From: Limisphaerales bacterium
GTDB lineage: Bacteria > Verrucomicrobiota > Verrucomicrobiia > Limisphaerales > UBA11358
Assembly (NCBI GenBank): GCA_003134375.1
Contig: PLAY01000182.1
Span: 1 to 58,620 of the forward strand
Length of the DNA: 58,620 nt
Direction: 5' to 3'
Below, one piece after another: positions 7,886 to 16,467 of this stretch; position 1 is the stretch's first letter; each line of letters starts with the position of its first letter. Under the pieces are notes generated by a model. That model was not told the DNA's origin, ran no database searches, and worked only from the letters and a program-made list of their open reading frames with translations. The translations under genes were made by a program, and so were the position numbers.

Positions 7886-10800
7886 TCAGTGCCACGCATC
7901 CGATATTTCGTCCAGTTTCTTGTGCAATTCCGCCGTCGCTTCCGGTTTCAACTCGCCTTCTGCCGTCACCTCGACTGCCAGGTTGAAACGGATTTTGATG
8001 CCGTGCTTCGCCTGAATCTCCAGAATGTCCGTCATCTTTTCGGATAATTCCTGAATCTCGTGCGGTTGCAGATGGGCGCTATAGGTCACGCCCTTGTCGT
8101 TCATCGCCCCAAATCCACCGCCACCACCCCCGCCTTTTGCTCCGGCGACGGCGTTCAAAATCATCTTGGCGGCGGACGAAGGATCACACGGCCATGGAAC
8201 CGAGAGGATGTCCGGTTCAATCAAACGGGCGCGAAGCGCGCCATCCACCGCCTGTTGCACCAGATACCAAGGCAATGGCCGGCCACGTTGCACCGATAAT
8301 TGCGCCAGGATTCCAGCCACGGTGGCCTTGCCATCCTTCCAAGCTGCGGGAACATTCGCCTGTAAAATCGCAGCGGCAACAATCGGCTCTGGCGGCGGCA
8401 ACAGCAGACTCGTATCCGTCAGCACGCCCGCCGGTATGGACTCCTTGAAAAGTGACGTCGGCCCGGACACCAGCCACAGGTCGCCATCGCCCACGGCCTT
8501 TTCGATGGCGGCGTTCACAACTTCGGCGCTCGCCTTCGGCACTTGCTGTCCTTCGTTGTATCCGCCGCGATCCACTTGCACCACCTTGCCGCCGGTGAAA
8601 TGCGCCTTGAAATCCGACAACGGCAATTCCGTTTTGGTTTCCCACAGGCCGGGCAAAATCCCTTTGCGCAGCAACGCGCCGGGTATTTCCACCAGTTCCG
8701 CCGCCGTGCTTAACACGACTTCCAAATCCGGGTCTTTCAGCGCCTCCTCATCGGGGCGCGTGCGCCACCATGTCCGCACCGTCTGGTCCGGGCGTTTCAA
8801 TCGCAATACGAAATCGCCCGCCACACAGCCGTCAACCAGCGTGTCCACGATGGCTGTGGCGCTTAACATCTTTGGTAGATGCGGATGTTGCGCGAACGCG
8901 CTCGCCAAATCCTTCACGCGCCGCAGGGTGTCGCCCGCTTTCCACAAATCATACGGGCCGTCCGGCAAAAGTGATTCCGCCGTGATTTTGGTTTCTTGCA
9001 GCCGCGAGCGGGCCGTGTCTGCCTTCAGCGTCATGAACAACGGATCATCCGTGATACTCAATTTGAACGCCTGGACGTCGTTCGTTTCCGAAACCGTCAC
9101 CATCATGCACCACGCCTGCCGGATGGCGTCCGGCACCAGTTTCTTCGCTTTTTCCATTTCCACCGTTAGCCGCTGCATCCGTTGCGCATCCACGCTGCCC
9201 TTTTTGGACTGCTCCCGTAGTTCCGCCTCCACTTGCTCCCACGCGAGCAGGTCAGCGATGCGGCTGGTCACCATGCCGAGGCCGTCCTTGGATGGCACGG
9301 CCAGAATCACCGCGTTGCGATACACACGCGGCTTGGCCGCGCCCGTCGTCTCATCAATGAATCGCTTCGCCACCGCCGACGGCTTGCCGGATTCCGACGC
9401 CGCCTCCGGCCCAAGCACGGCAAAATGAAACTTGCCGTCGTCCTCGATGTCCGCCGGCTTGTCCGGCAGTTGATGCACGCGCACGCCCAAACCCGAGGCG
9501 CCTTCGGTCAATTTCTTTACGTCGCGAATCGCCTTGTCGAGCCGCACGGCAATCAGTCCTTTGTCGTTTTCGATCAGCCGCTTTTTCTCGCGATGGATTT
9601 GCGTCAGGTTCGGCTTGTTGCCCAATCGCCAGTCTTCCGGCAGAGTGCCGCCTTCGGTCGCCGTGTATTTATCGTCCAGCCAATAGCTGTCCTGTGCCCA
9701 GCGCAGCAGCGCCTTTTCCAGTTCAATCCGGTCTGGATTCGTCGCCGCAACCGCCAGCTTCAATTCCCGCAGGTGTGCCTTTTGGCCTATCGGTTGCGAA
9801 TAAAAAAATGTCGTCAGCACCGCCTGCTCGATTTCCCGATACGCCACGCCCGCAAAATCCCGCTGGATTTCTTTCGCAAAATCCAACTCGCGGTTGAGGA
9901 TGCCATTCCACGCCACCTTTTGCCCGTCGGCGGATTGCGCGTCAGCAATCTCCACCAAGTCGCGAAGGGCGTCCGACAATCCACCGTCACCGGGCTTTTT
10001 CAAAAATACATTCGCGCCGACCACCGGGCAGGGATCAATTCCCGCCGAGTCGCGCAGCGCCATCGCGAACAGCCGCAGCACGCCACGCGTCCGCTGAAAT
10101 TGGTCCAGTTGCACCCAATTCGTGTAAAACACTTCCGTCAGTTCAGGGTGGAAAGGGTAGCTCTCCACATAGCGTTTCTCAGCCTCTGCGCCTTGCTTTT
10201 TTACGATTTCATCGTGCGCGGCGATGCCCTTGAACGCGACCAGCGCATGCGGGCGCAAGGCTTCCTTGTCCTTGATGCTTTCCGGCTTGAAGAACCGGCG
10301 GCGCAGCACTTCGGCCACGTCCTCCTTCACCACCGGCTCGACCGGTTCTTCTTGCTGCCGGGCGAAAATCTCTTTTAAGGCATTGGTGATCTCCTGCCCC
10401 AATTTGTCCATCCGCTTGAGCTCGGAAGCCAGCAGCGAAGCAACAATGGCACAGCGGTCGGTTTTTACGGCCGCTTGCGTCAGCGCCTGGAAAAAAGACT
10501 GGAGTTTGACCAGCCAGGTGCTGTCCTCGGCGACCTTTTGCCGCGCAAACATCAGCACTTCATCCAGTAGAATTAAAACCGAAACACCTTCGGCAATCGG
10601 CACGGCCAGTAAATCCACCAGCACATTTTCAGCCGGGGCGCTGTCGCGTTCGGCCATGCCTTTGCCGCCGTTCAGGATTTCCAGCCCCTTCTTCCCGGCC
10701 AGTTGCCAGGCCAGCACGCTCCACGGATGGAACAGGCGGGCTATCTTGCCGTTCGGGTCAGCCACATCCGCGCCCGTTTCCAAGTCCAGCTTGTCGAATG

Positions 10801-11212
10801 AAATTGCCGCCACCCGCGCCTTTGGCAGATGCTTGCCCAAATCAATGGACGTGCGAAATTCCTCCACCGCCGGCAGGTCCGGCAGGTTGGCCGGGTCGTC
10901 CACCAGATGAAACAGCGCGATGAGTGTGTGCGTCTTGCCGCCGCCGTAGGTGAGATTCAATTGCCGCACCGCCTTGTCGCTCTTGCCCGCCAGCCGCCGC
11001 ACCACGTCCCGCGCCAGGTTCCGCAGGTTATAGGTCGGATACGTGAGCGCGAAGAATTTCTTCGGGTCTTCGTAAATCGGGCGTTTGCCCTTTTTCAGGA
11101 TAACCTCATCCAGATCGGCGGCGAACATCGCCAGCGACAGCTCGCCCGATTTCAATTCATCACGAAGCTGGACCACTTCGTGCCACGGTTTCCATTTTGG
11201 TGCTGGCGGCAT
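7886..11212 (-). CDS. DUF499 (COG1483) AAA+ ATPase
   Basis: 1108 residues matching the DUF499 family: N-terminal KWKPWHEVVQLRDEL, the Walker A variant YGGGKTHT at residues 89-96, and Walker B VSVLILLDEVLMF at about 210-222. A Gly-rich linker (GGGGGGGFG) lies near residue 1030. DUF499 ATPases are repeatedly found next to DUF1156 methylases, SNF2 helicases and PLD proteins in predicted restriction-like defence clusters. The usual proposal is an ATP-driven factor acting on foreign DNA, but the mechanism is not established. The gene follows the methylase after 31 bases. Confidence 0.85.
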   Translation of the reverse strand: MPPAPKWKPWHEVVQLRDELKSGELSLAMFAADLDEVILKKGKRPIYEDPKKFFALTYPTYNLRNLARDVVRRLAGKSDKAVRQLNLTYGGGKTHTLIALFHLVDDPANLPDLPAVEEFRTSIDLGKHLPKARVAAISFDKLDLETGADVADPNGKIARLFHPWSVLAWQLAGKKGLEILNGGKGMAERDSAPAENVLVDLLAVPIAEGVSVLILLDEVLMFARQKVAEDSTWLVKLQSFFQALTQAAVKTDRCAIVASLLASELKRMDKLGQEITNALKEIFARQQEEPVEPVVKEDVAEVLRRRFFKPESIKDKEALRPHALVAFKGIAAHDEIVKKQGAEAEKRYVESYPFHPELTEVFYTNWVQLDQFQRTRGVLRLFAMALRDSAGIDPCPVVGANVFLKKPGDGGLSDALRDLVEIADAQSADGQKVAWNGILNRELDFAKEIQRDFAGVAYREIEQAVLTTFFYSQPIGQKAHLRELKLAVAATNPDRIELEKALLRWAQDSYWLDDKYTATEGGTLPEDWRLGNKPNLTQIHREKKRLIENDKGLIAVRLDKAIRDVKKLTEGASGLGVRVHQLPDKPADIEDDGKFHFAVLGPEAASESGKPSAVAKRFIDETTGAAKPRVYRNAVILAVPSKDGLGMVTSRIADLLAWEQVEAELREQSKKGSVDAQRMQRLTVEMEKAKKLVPDAIRQAWCMMVTVSETNDVQAFKLSITDDPLFMTLKADTARSRLQETKITAESLLPDGPYDLWKAGDTLRRVKDLASAFAQHPHLPKMLSATAIVDTLVDGCVAGDFVLRLKRPDQTVRTWWRTRPDEEALKDPDLEVVLSTAAELVEIPGALLRKGILPGLWETKTELPLSDFKAHFTGGKVVQVDRGGYNEGQQVPKASAEVVNAAIEKAVGDGDLWLVSGPTSLFKESIPAGVLTDTSLLLPPPEPIVAAAILQANVPAAWKDGKATVAGILAQLSVQRGRPLPWYLVQQAVDGALRARLIEPDILSVPWPCDPSSAAKMILNAVAGAKGGGGGGGFGAMNDKGVTYSAHLQPHEIQELSEKMTDILEIQAKHGIKIRFNLAVEVTAEGELKPEATAELHKKLDEISDAWH

Positions 11213-11243
11213 AATAAATTCCTGTTTTGTGAGTATGCTAAAT

Positions 11244-14200
11244 TTAGGTTTCCACGTCCAATCCTAGTGAGCGCGTCGTGTCGGCCTTCGGCGCTTTCGC
11301 GCCTAGATGATTGCTCAAACTTTCCAGCAGCGAGCGTTCTTCGCCACCTTGCTCCGACAATTCAATCAACGATTGAATCAAACGCCCGAACAGTTCGTTC
11401 CGACGTAGAACGTATTCGTCGAGATAGTCATCCACCTTGCGCACGTCGCCGTCGTGCCACAGGTGCATGAGCCGGTGAACCCGATCAATCAATGGAATCT
11501 CGCGCCCGCCCACGGATTCAAAACCCATTCGCTTTTCTTTCCGCTCCTTCCACGTCCGCAGGATAAATTCGCCGCCGCTCATTTCTTCCGCCTCTGGTTC
11601 ATCCTCGTCCTCGTTCTCGTCCTCGTCCTCGCCTTCGGTAGGCACGACGCTGCCCTTCACCTTGACCAAGTTCCAGGTGCGTTCGAGCTCTACGTCCGAC
11701 AGGCCGCAACTCACTGCATATAGGATGCACGCCCCGGCGGGCGCTTTTTCAAAACCGAAATCATTTCGGTGCAGTAAATAATAGCTGGTGACGGAATCGA
11801 GACGGTCAATGCCCGACTCGATGTGCAGCACGCGCCCAACCACGAACTCGATGACGATGCGCCGCACAGCATCGAGAAACTCCTTCACGGAGAGCAATTC
11901 CTTCGTCGGACTATTGGCCTTGATGACCGCAGGATACTTGCTATAAGCCTCCATCGCCGGCCCGGTTGCTGCCCAGACAAAATCTGGCCCGCGAATCCCC
12001 CCGTCCCAGAACTCGCGCAACTGCACTGCGATGTTCTCGCGCATTTCCGCCATCACGCGATTGTCCCACCCTGCCTTCACCAAAGGATCACGCTTGCGGC
12101 AGACCAGCCAAACGGATGAAGCCAGTGCGGCAGTTGCTATTCCTCGCGCTCGCGCAGCACGTTCAGTCTGTATCGGCCAACTAGCTGTTACCACAAACCC
12201 CGCCCTTATGAGCGCAGAAACCAAAGTTTCCCATGCATCTGGCTGTTTGTGCGCGAAAACTACGACTGCACGTCCTCGCGGCGTCAGCGCTTTCCACATG
12301 CATTTGAATGCTTCGAACATCATCTGCTCGTATTTGCTTTTCTCCGTCACTCGCGATTTGTCTGGATGAACGTGCTGGACAATCTCACGAACTTTATCGG
12401 TTAGCTCTGCGCTGAACTCTTTTTCGTATTGCCCTTTCAAGACCCGTCGAAACCAGACATAGAAAACATCTGATAAATCGGCATACGAAATCGCTTCGTA
12501 ATAAGGGGGGTCTGTGACAATTACATCCACTATTCCATCACCACGGAGAGTTGTTGCTGATTCAAGTTCAATTTTGGGGGCAATCAACGACTCATCGACC
12601 ATACGTGCCAATGAGTGGCATGCAGAAACCGTTGAATCCAGCATGCTTGCGAACGAACCGCAACGGTCCGCAGTGACCGCGACTTCACAATAGTCCCAAG
12701 TATAAGCTAGTGAGAATCGCGAATAGATAGAACGAATTTGTTCGTTGGGCACATTCCAGCTACAAAGTGCAGTGCAATGTTCAATTAGTTTCCCCAAAGT
12801 AGTTAACAGAAATGCTTGGATTGGCTCACGCCAGTCCTTTCCCATGTTGCCTCCGTCGGAGTAGCCAGGTAGCTCCTTTATTAAACGACCAAGACACGCA
12901 AGCCCGACACGTTGTCGCCCAGTATACAAGTCAGCCTGGGAGCGAATGTCGTAGCCTTGGACGGAAATTGATCGAGTGCTTGCGGGTGCGATTGGCTCAT
13001 TTAAATCGCCACAACAAAGGCCAGCGAAGGCTCTCTGAAGCTCGCCGGCCGAAACAGGGACGATCTCGCGTTCAAATTTAGTCGGCAACCGATACTCCTT
13101 ACCTTTTGGCCCGTCCAACACAACCGCCGTAATGAGCTCCCCGAGCAATCCGTTTCGAGCGGCGTAGCGAATATCATTCATTTCCATGATCGCAGGACAG
13201 CACGGACACTGTGCCCCGGCCCGCGACATTGTGCCCGCACCTACTTTTTTGTCGTTCTCGCGTTTTTGCGCCGCGTTGCCACCCCGCTCCGGAACATTTT
13301 CCTCAATAGAAAATTCCGCACCAGACCCATCTTTTTTTGCGTCCATAACTAAACGGATGCGCTTCCCCTCCGATTTGCAGAGCCAAAGGGTCTTAAGAAG
13401 AGGAATTTTGGCACGGCAATTCTTGCACGTCACCGTCCGCGCCCACAGATAAGCCACGGTCGGCTTCGCAAGCCAGCGCGGGTTGGTCTTGTCCTGCAAA
13501 TATACTTCACCCAACTCTGCATTCAGCTTAAACGTATTCGTGAAACCATTGTCGTCTGGCTCAATCAAACGCATCGGCTGCGGTTCAAACGCCTTACCCG
13601 GCACCAACGGTTGCCATTCGGCATAGGTAGGATACAGGTGCGCCAGTTCCTTTCGCGCTTCCGCCAAGACTTTCCTTCCCCACGCGCGGACGTGCCACGC
13701 CAAATCAGCATCCAGCGCCACACCCGCATTCGCTGCCGCTTGTTCAAAATCCCATTCATCCTGCTGATGCTCTCCCTCGCGGGCGTGATGCCCTAAAGTA
13801 TCAAGCGTTTTTCGTAACTTCGCGCCCTTGAGACCTTTGACCTCGTTCAGAAAGTCCTCCATGAACTCACGATCGCGCAAAATAAAATCCGGCAGGGGTC
13901 GTTTCTGTCCCGCCAATTTTTGCGGGTATTCCAGCGTGCATTTCAGAATAAACCACGCCACCGGGTTCAAGTCAGCGGCCGTCACTTCGCAGCCCAGCCG
14001 CATTGCTTCCAGCGGAATTGACCCACCACCCGAAAACGGGTCGAGCACCCTCGGTGGACTTCCACCATTCGCTTTTCGGATTTCTTGCCGAAACCAGTCA
14101 AACAATGGTTTGTTTTCGGTTTCGCGTTTCCACCGCAGAATCCCGCCGTCCGTGACTTCCTTCACTCGGCCTTCCTTGTCTTTTTCCGTTGTCAGCTTGC

Positions 14201-14420
14201 CACCGATTTTCTCACACAATTCCTTGCGCCCTTCCGGTGTGCCTGGATCAGGCAGCAGCGTTGCCAGCAACGCCGCCCGTGCTGCCGCCAGCGGTCGTCT
14301 CGCCGGCCAGATATGTAGCGTAGAGATATGCCCATGCCGCACGTTCTTTTCATGCATCGAGTCAATGGACGCCTGCCGCAGCGGAAAAGCATGTTCAATC
14401 AATCGCGGGTAATCTTTCAT
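11244..14420 (-). CDS. DUF1156/COG1743 adenine-specific DNA methyltransferase
   Basis: 1058 residues. The DUF1156 N-terminus (FPLRQASIDSMHEKNVRHGH, WPARRPLAAARA) is followed by a SAM-binding motif VLDPFSGGGSIPLEA at about 125-139 and the catalytic DPPY at about 637-640, giving amino-methyltransferase order SAM then catalytic. Cys pairs (TCKNC near 332, CPCC near 405) look like an inserted zinc ribbon. The role is probably to mark self DNA for the module. The start at 14420 lies 6 bases after the stop of the HEPN-motif gene. An acidic low-complexity stretch (EDEDENEDEDE) lies near residue 930. Confidence 0.88.
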   Translation of the reverse strand: MKDYPRLIEHAFPLRQASIDSMHEKNVRHGHISTLHIWPARRPLAAARAALLATLLPDPGTPEGRKELCEKIGGKLTTEKDKEGRVKEVTDGGILRWKRETENKPLFDWFRQEIRKANGGSPPRVLDPFSGGGSIPLEAMRLGCEVTAADLNPVAWFILKCTLEYPQKLAGQKRPLPDFILRDREFMEDFLNEVKGLKGAKLRKTLDTLGHHAREGEHQQDEWDFEQAAANAGVALDADLAWHVRAWGRKVLAEARKELAHLYPTYAEWQPLVPGKAFEPQPMRLIEPDDNGFTNTFKLNAELGEVYLQDKTNPRWLAKPTVAYLWARTVTCKNCRAKIPLLKTLWLCKSEGKRIRLVMDAKKDGSGAEFSIEENVPERGGNAAQKRENDKKVGAGTMSRAGAQCPCCPAIMEMNDIRYAARNGLLGELITAVVLDGPKGKEYRLPTKFEREIVPVSAGELQRAFAGLCCGDLNEPIAPASTRSISVQGYDIRSQADLYTGRQRVGLACLGRLIKELPGYSDGGNMGKDWREPIQAFLLTTLGKLIEHCTALCSWNVPNEQIRSIYSRFSLAYTWDYCEVAVTADRCGSFASMLDSTVSACHSLARMVDESLIAPKIELESATTLRGDGIVDVIVTDPPYYEAISYADLSDVFYVWFRRVLKGQYEKEFSAELTDKVREIVQHVHPDKSRVTEKSKYEQMMFEAFKCMWKALTPRGRAVVVFAHKQPDAWETLVSALIRAGFVVTASWPIQTERAARARGIATAALASSVWLVCRKRDPLVKAGWDNRVMAEMRENIAVQLREFWDGGIRGPDFVWAATGPAMEAYSKYPAVIKANSPTKELLSVKEFLDAVRRIVIEFVVGRVLHIESGIDRLDSVTSYYLLHRNDFGFEKAPAGACILYAVSCGLSDVELERTWNLVKVKGSVVPTEGEDEDENEDEDEPEAEEMSGGEFILRTWKERKEKRMGFESVGGREIPLIDRVHRLMHLWHDGDVRKVDDYLDEYVLRRNELFGRLIQSLIELSEQGGEERSLLESLSNHLGAKAPKADTTRSLGLDVET

Positions 14421-14426
14421 GGTGAC

Positions 14427-16226
14427 TTAAAGAGTTTCTTGAATAACGACCGAATTGAACACGGCATTGCGAACGGCGTCAGCATTCGGTGCAGCCCGTA
14501 ATTCGGCATCGAGCCGTTGCCGAGCAAAAGCGGCGCGCTGGAAAACTTCCCGCAATGAAATGACGTGTGGATTCAGCGTCAGCGAACGCAGGCATACAAT
14601 GATAAGTTCCTTTAGATAAAACTCCATGTTTGCTGTGAACAGTGGAAGTTTTAACCGCACTGCCGAGCCGTGGACAATGCAGCACCGAATCCGATAAAGC
14701 CGGCCAAGCTGCCAGAGCAAATGACGTTGATGCGCCAAGAGTGCGTCAGCGGTCTTTTTCGGGTCTTGCAACACCTCCGCCAGACGGCCAATCCGCAGCG
14801 TGGCGACCGGGTTGCTTGGAAAGCTGTTCGCCAGCTTAGTCGCCAGCGGTTGTGCCTGAAGCAATTTCAATGCGCCGGAATATTCCAGATCATTGAGCGT
14901 TGCCGCGCCGGATCCTGCGGCAAGGTCGGCGTCCCACGCGATATTTTGACCCTTGAGTGTTCTGACCAAATCACTCACAAGCCGGTAAAGGTAGCGCTGG
15001 AGCAGGGAGTCGCTGGCATGGATCGCCACCGTGCGCCCGATATACCCGTCGTTGCTGACGTAAGACAAAAACTCCAGCCCCATCCACCAGTTGAGAAATT
15101 TGTCCTTATAGGTGTCCGCATCACTGCCGAAACGGTAGTGCCGGATGGCCGCCCGCAGCCGCTCGCGCGATTCCGGCTCAATGGTGGTCCGGCTAAACAT
15201 GGCTTCCATCTGCTCGGAAAATTCGCGGAAGGCGTCGGGCGTCAGATGGTGATGCGGATTCGGCACGAGATGCCGCACCACCCGGATGTCATTGTGATGG
15301 TCGCCGAGCCGTTCCACAAAGCATCGTTCATCCACCTTGAGCGGTTCGGGTTCAAAGTTGAACCGCAATTGATCGAGGCATTGCTCGAACTTCTCACGTG
15401 CAGTAATCGCCGCCGCCGTGAGATCCACGGCTTCGACGGGCGTTTCAGCAAACGTCGTGAGTGAACTGGTGATCGCGAATTTGCGCTGCTGTGCGCTGCC
15501 GTCGGGGGTAAAACCGGGCAGCGCCCGGAAATTAAAACCTGCGAAATTTCCGAAGCCGGACAACTTGGAACTGCCGCTCAACCGCAAAATTACCCGATAC
15601 TTTTGCCTGCTCCACGAGAGTTGCTGGATGAGAAAGCGCAGGTTGCCGGCAAACGTGTCATAGGGTGGACGCTTGTTTTGAAAGAACAAAACCACCCAAC
15701 TGAACAGGGTTTCAAGCGGCCAGCCTTGGTCCACCAGGTCGCTTAACAGTGCCCCGACAACCGCCTCGGTCTTTTGATTATCACCACCCACAATCGTGTC
15801 TGGCAGGATTGCCAGCAGTTGCTTGCAGTAGTCCCGCTCCAACGCTGCCGAAAAGTCCGCGACGATGAATCGGAACTCCCTGAGTTTCTGTTCCTGTGTC
15901 GCGTCCTTTTTCTTCTCGTCCGGGATTGGAGGAGTTTTCAGCAGCGGTTGCAACAACCCGAGATGTCGCGCAAAGGAGTTGGCCGACAGCGGATCACGGG
16001 CAAGAATCTCGTCCGCTTCCGCGCAAAGGTCTTGAATCTCGTCCGGTTTGGCACGGCCAATTCGGAGTTCCTGATCCAGTTCCCGGATGATGGTTCGTGC
16101 GTTCAGACAACGCACCCGATGAGAATCCAAGGACGCCTCGTGCGTCATCCCATGCCACAGTTCGAGAAAGAATTTCTCATGCGCAAGGAATGTCCCCGTA
16201 GGATGTTGGCGGTTGAGCAGATTCAT
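14427..16226 (-). CDS. uncharacterised 599-aa protein with C-terminal HEPN-like RX4H motif
   Basis: I do not recognise the family. It is a soluble, mostly helical protein of 599 residues. Near the C-terminus YRIRCCIVHGS gives an R-x4-H motif (about R514 to H519) followed by a helical region, the signature of HEPN RNases such as the ApeA type. The gene lies between the SNF2 helicase and the methylase on the same strand, and its ATG overlaps the stop of a 17-codon ORF (ATGA). If the HEPN assignment is right, this is the RNA-cutting or abortive component of the module. Function is otherwise unknown. Confidence 0.65.
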   Translation of the reverse strand: MNLLNRQHPTGTFLAHEKFFLELWHGMTHEASLDSHRVRCLNARTIIRELDQELRIGRAKPDEIQDLCAEADEILARDPLSANSFARHLGLLQPLLKTPPIPDEKKKDATQEQKLREFRFIVADFSAALERDYCKQLLAILPDTIVGGDNQKTEAVVGALLSDLVDQGWPLETLFSWVVLFFQNKRPPYDTFAGNLRFLIQQLSWSRQKYRVILRLSGSSKLSGFGNFAGFNFRALPGFTPDGSAQQRKFAITSSLTTFAETPVEAVDLTAAAITAREKFEQCLDQLRFNFEPEPLKVDERCFVERLGDHHNDIRVVRHLVPNPHHHLTPDAFREFSEQMEAMFSRTTIEPESRERLRAAIRHYRFGSDADTYKDKFLNWWMGLEFLSYVSNDGYIGRTVAIHASDSLLQRYLYRLVSDLVRTLKGQNIAWDADLAAGSGAATLNDLEYSGALKLLQAQPLATKLANSFPSNPVATLRIGRLAEVLQDPKKTADALLAHQRHLLWQLGRLYRIRCCIVHGSAVRLKLPLFTANMEFYLKELIIVCLRSLTLNPHVISLREVFQRAAFARQRLDAELRAAPNADAVRNAVFNSVVIQETL

Positions 16227-16276
16227 AGGTTTTTTAGGCTTGCAACGGATGCGCCGATGTGGAATCGTAGTTTCAT
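16223..16276 (-). CDS. 17-codon coupling ORF
   Basis: A minimal ORF starting MKLRFHIGAS whose ATG overlaps the stop of the 64-codon ORF and whose stop overlaps the ATG of the 599-residue gene, both as ATGA. The chain of overlaps suggests termination-reinitiation along the mRNA rather than a functional peptide. It may be a regulatory leader peptide. Confidence 0.3.
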   Translation of the reverse strand: MKLRFHIGASVASLKNL

Positions 16277-16467
16277 ATTCGGGAGTTAAGGGTGCTGGTT
16301 AGTTCCGCAAGGAACTGTGGCAGTAATGCCCCCACACCAAACACTCCCGTCCATTTCATAAATCTGTCGGCGATAATATCACCGGCGCAACACCCAGCGA
16401 AAGCTGGGTGTTTTTTTATTCCGGTTTGTTCAAATTCGCTTTTCATCATTAGTATATTTCGATTCAT
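16273..16467 (-). CDS. small 64-aa ORF overlapping the SNF2 stop
   Basis: The ATG overlaps the helicase stop codon as ATGA, as real operon genes often do, and its own stop overlaps the ATG of the next tiny ORF. The product contains two adjacent cysteines (AFAGCC) and a hydrophobic second half (GVFGVGALLPQFLAELT). Its third-position GC is clearly lower than in the flanking genes, and the same DNA folds into a series of hairpins, so coding capacity is uncertain. It could be a small accessory protein, a leader peptide or spurious. Confidence 0.4.
   Translation of the reverse strand: MNRNILMMKSEFEQTGIKKHPAFAGCCAGDIIADRFMKWTGVFGVGALLPQFLAELTSTLNSRI
16280..16417 (+). ncRNA. candidate structured RNA with GNRA-loop hairpins
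   Basis: The spacer contains an outer stem CGGGAGT/ACTCCCG (16280-16286 with 16343-16349), an inner GGTG/CACC stem (16291-16294 with 16335-16338), a 6-bp hairpin with GCAA loop (16301-16316), a 4-bp hairpin with GTAA loop (16319-16330), a hairpin CGG-GATA-A-TATC-CCG (16368-16384) and a final hairpin plus T-run. Three GNRA-type loops in 110 bases and a closing terminator are what a small RNA would show. The class is not recognised. It is antisense to the two tiny ORFs of the minus-strand operon, so the structure might instead belong to that mRNA. Confidence 0.35.
16389..16417 (+). terminator. strong intrinsic terminator reading rightward
   Basis: A perfect hairpin (CACCCAGC, loop GAAA, GCTGGGTG at 16391-16410, extended by an AA/TT pair) is followed directly by seven T residues on the plus strand. 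On the minus strand no T-run follows, so it would not stop the helicase operon. No plus-strand gene lies upstream, which is why a small plus-strand RNA is suspected. Confidence 0.6.

Noticed and set aside
8094..9428. A 444-codon plus-strand frame opposite the DUF499 gene.
   Set aside because: Ser/Pro/Arg-rich shadow of a clearly coding minus-strand gene with motifs. The same holds for many antisense frames in the window.
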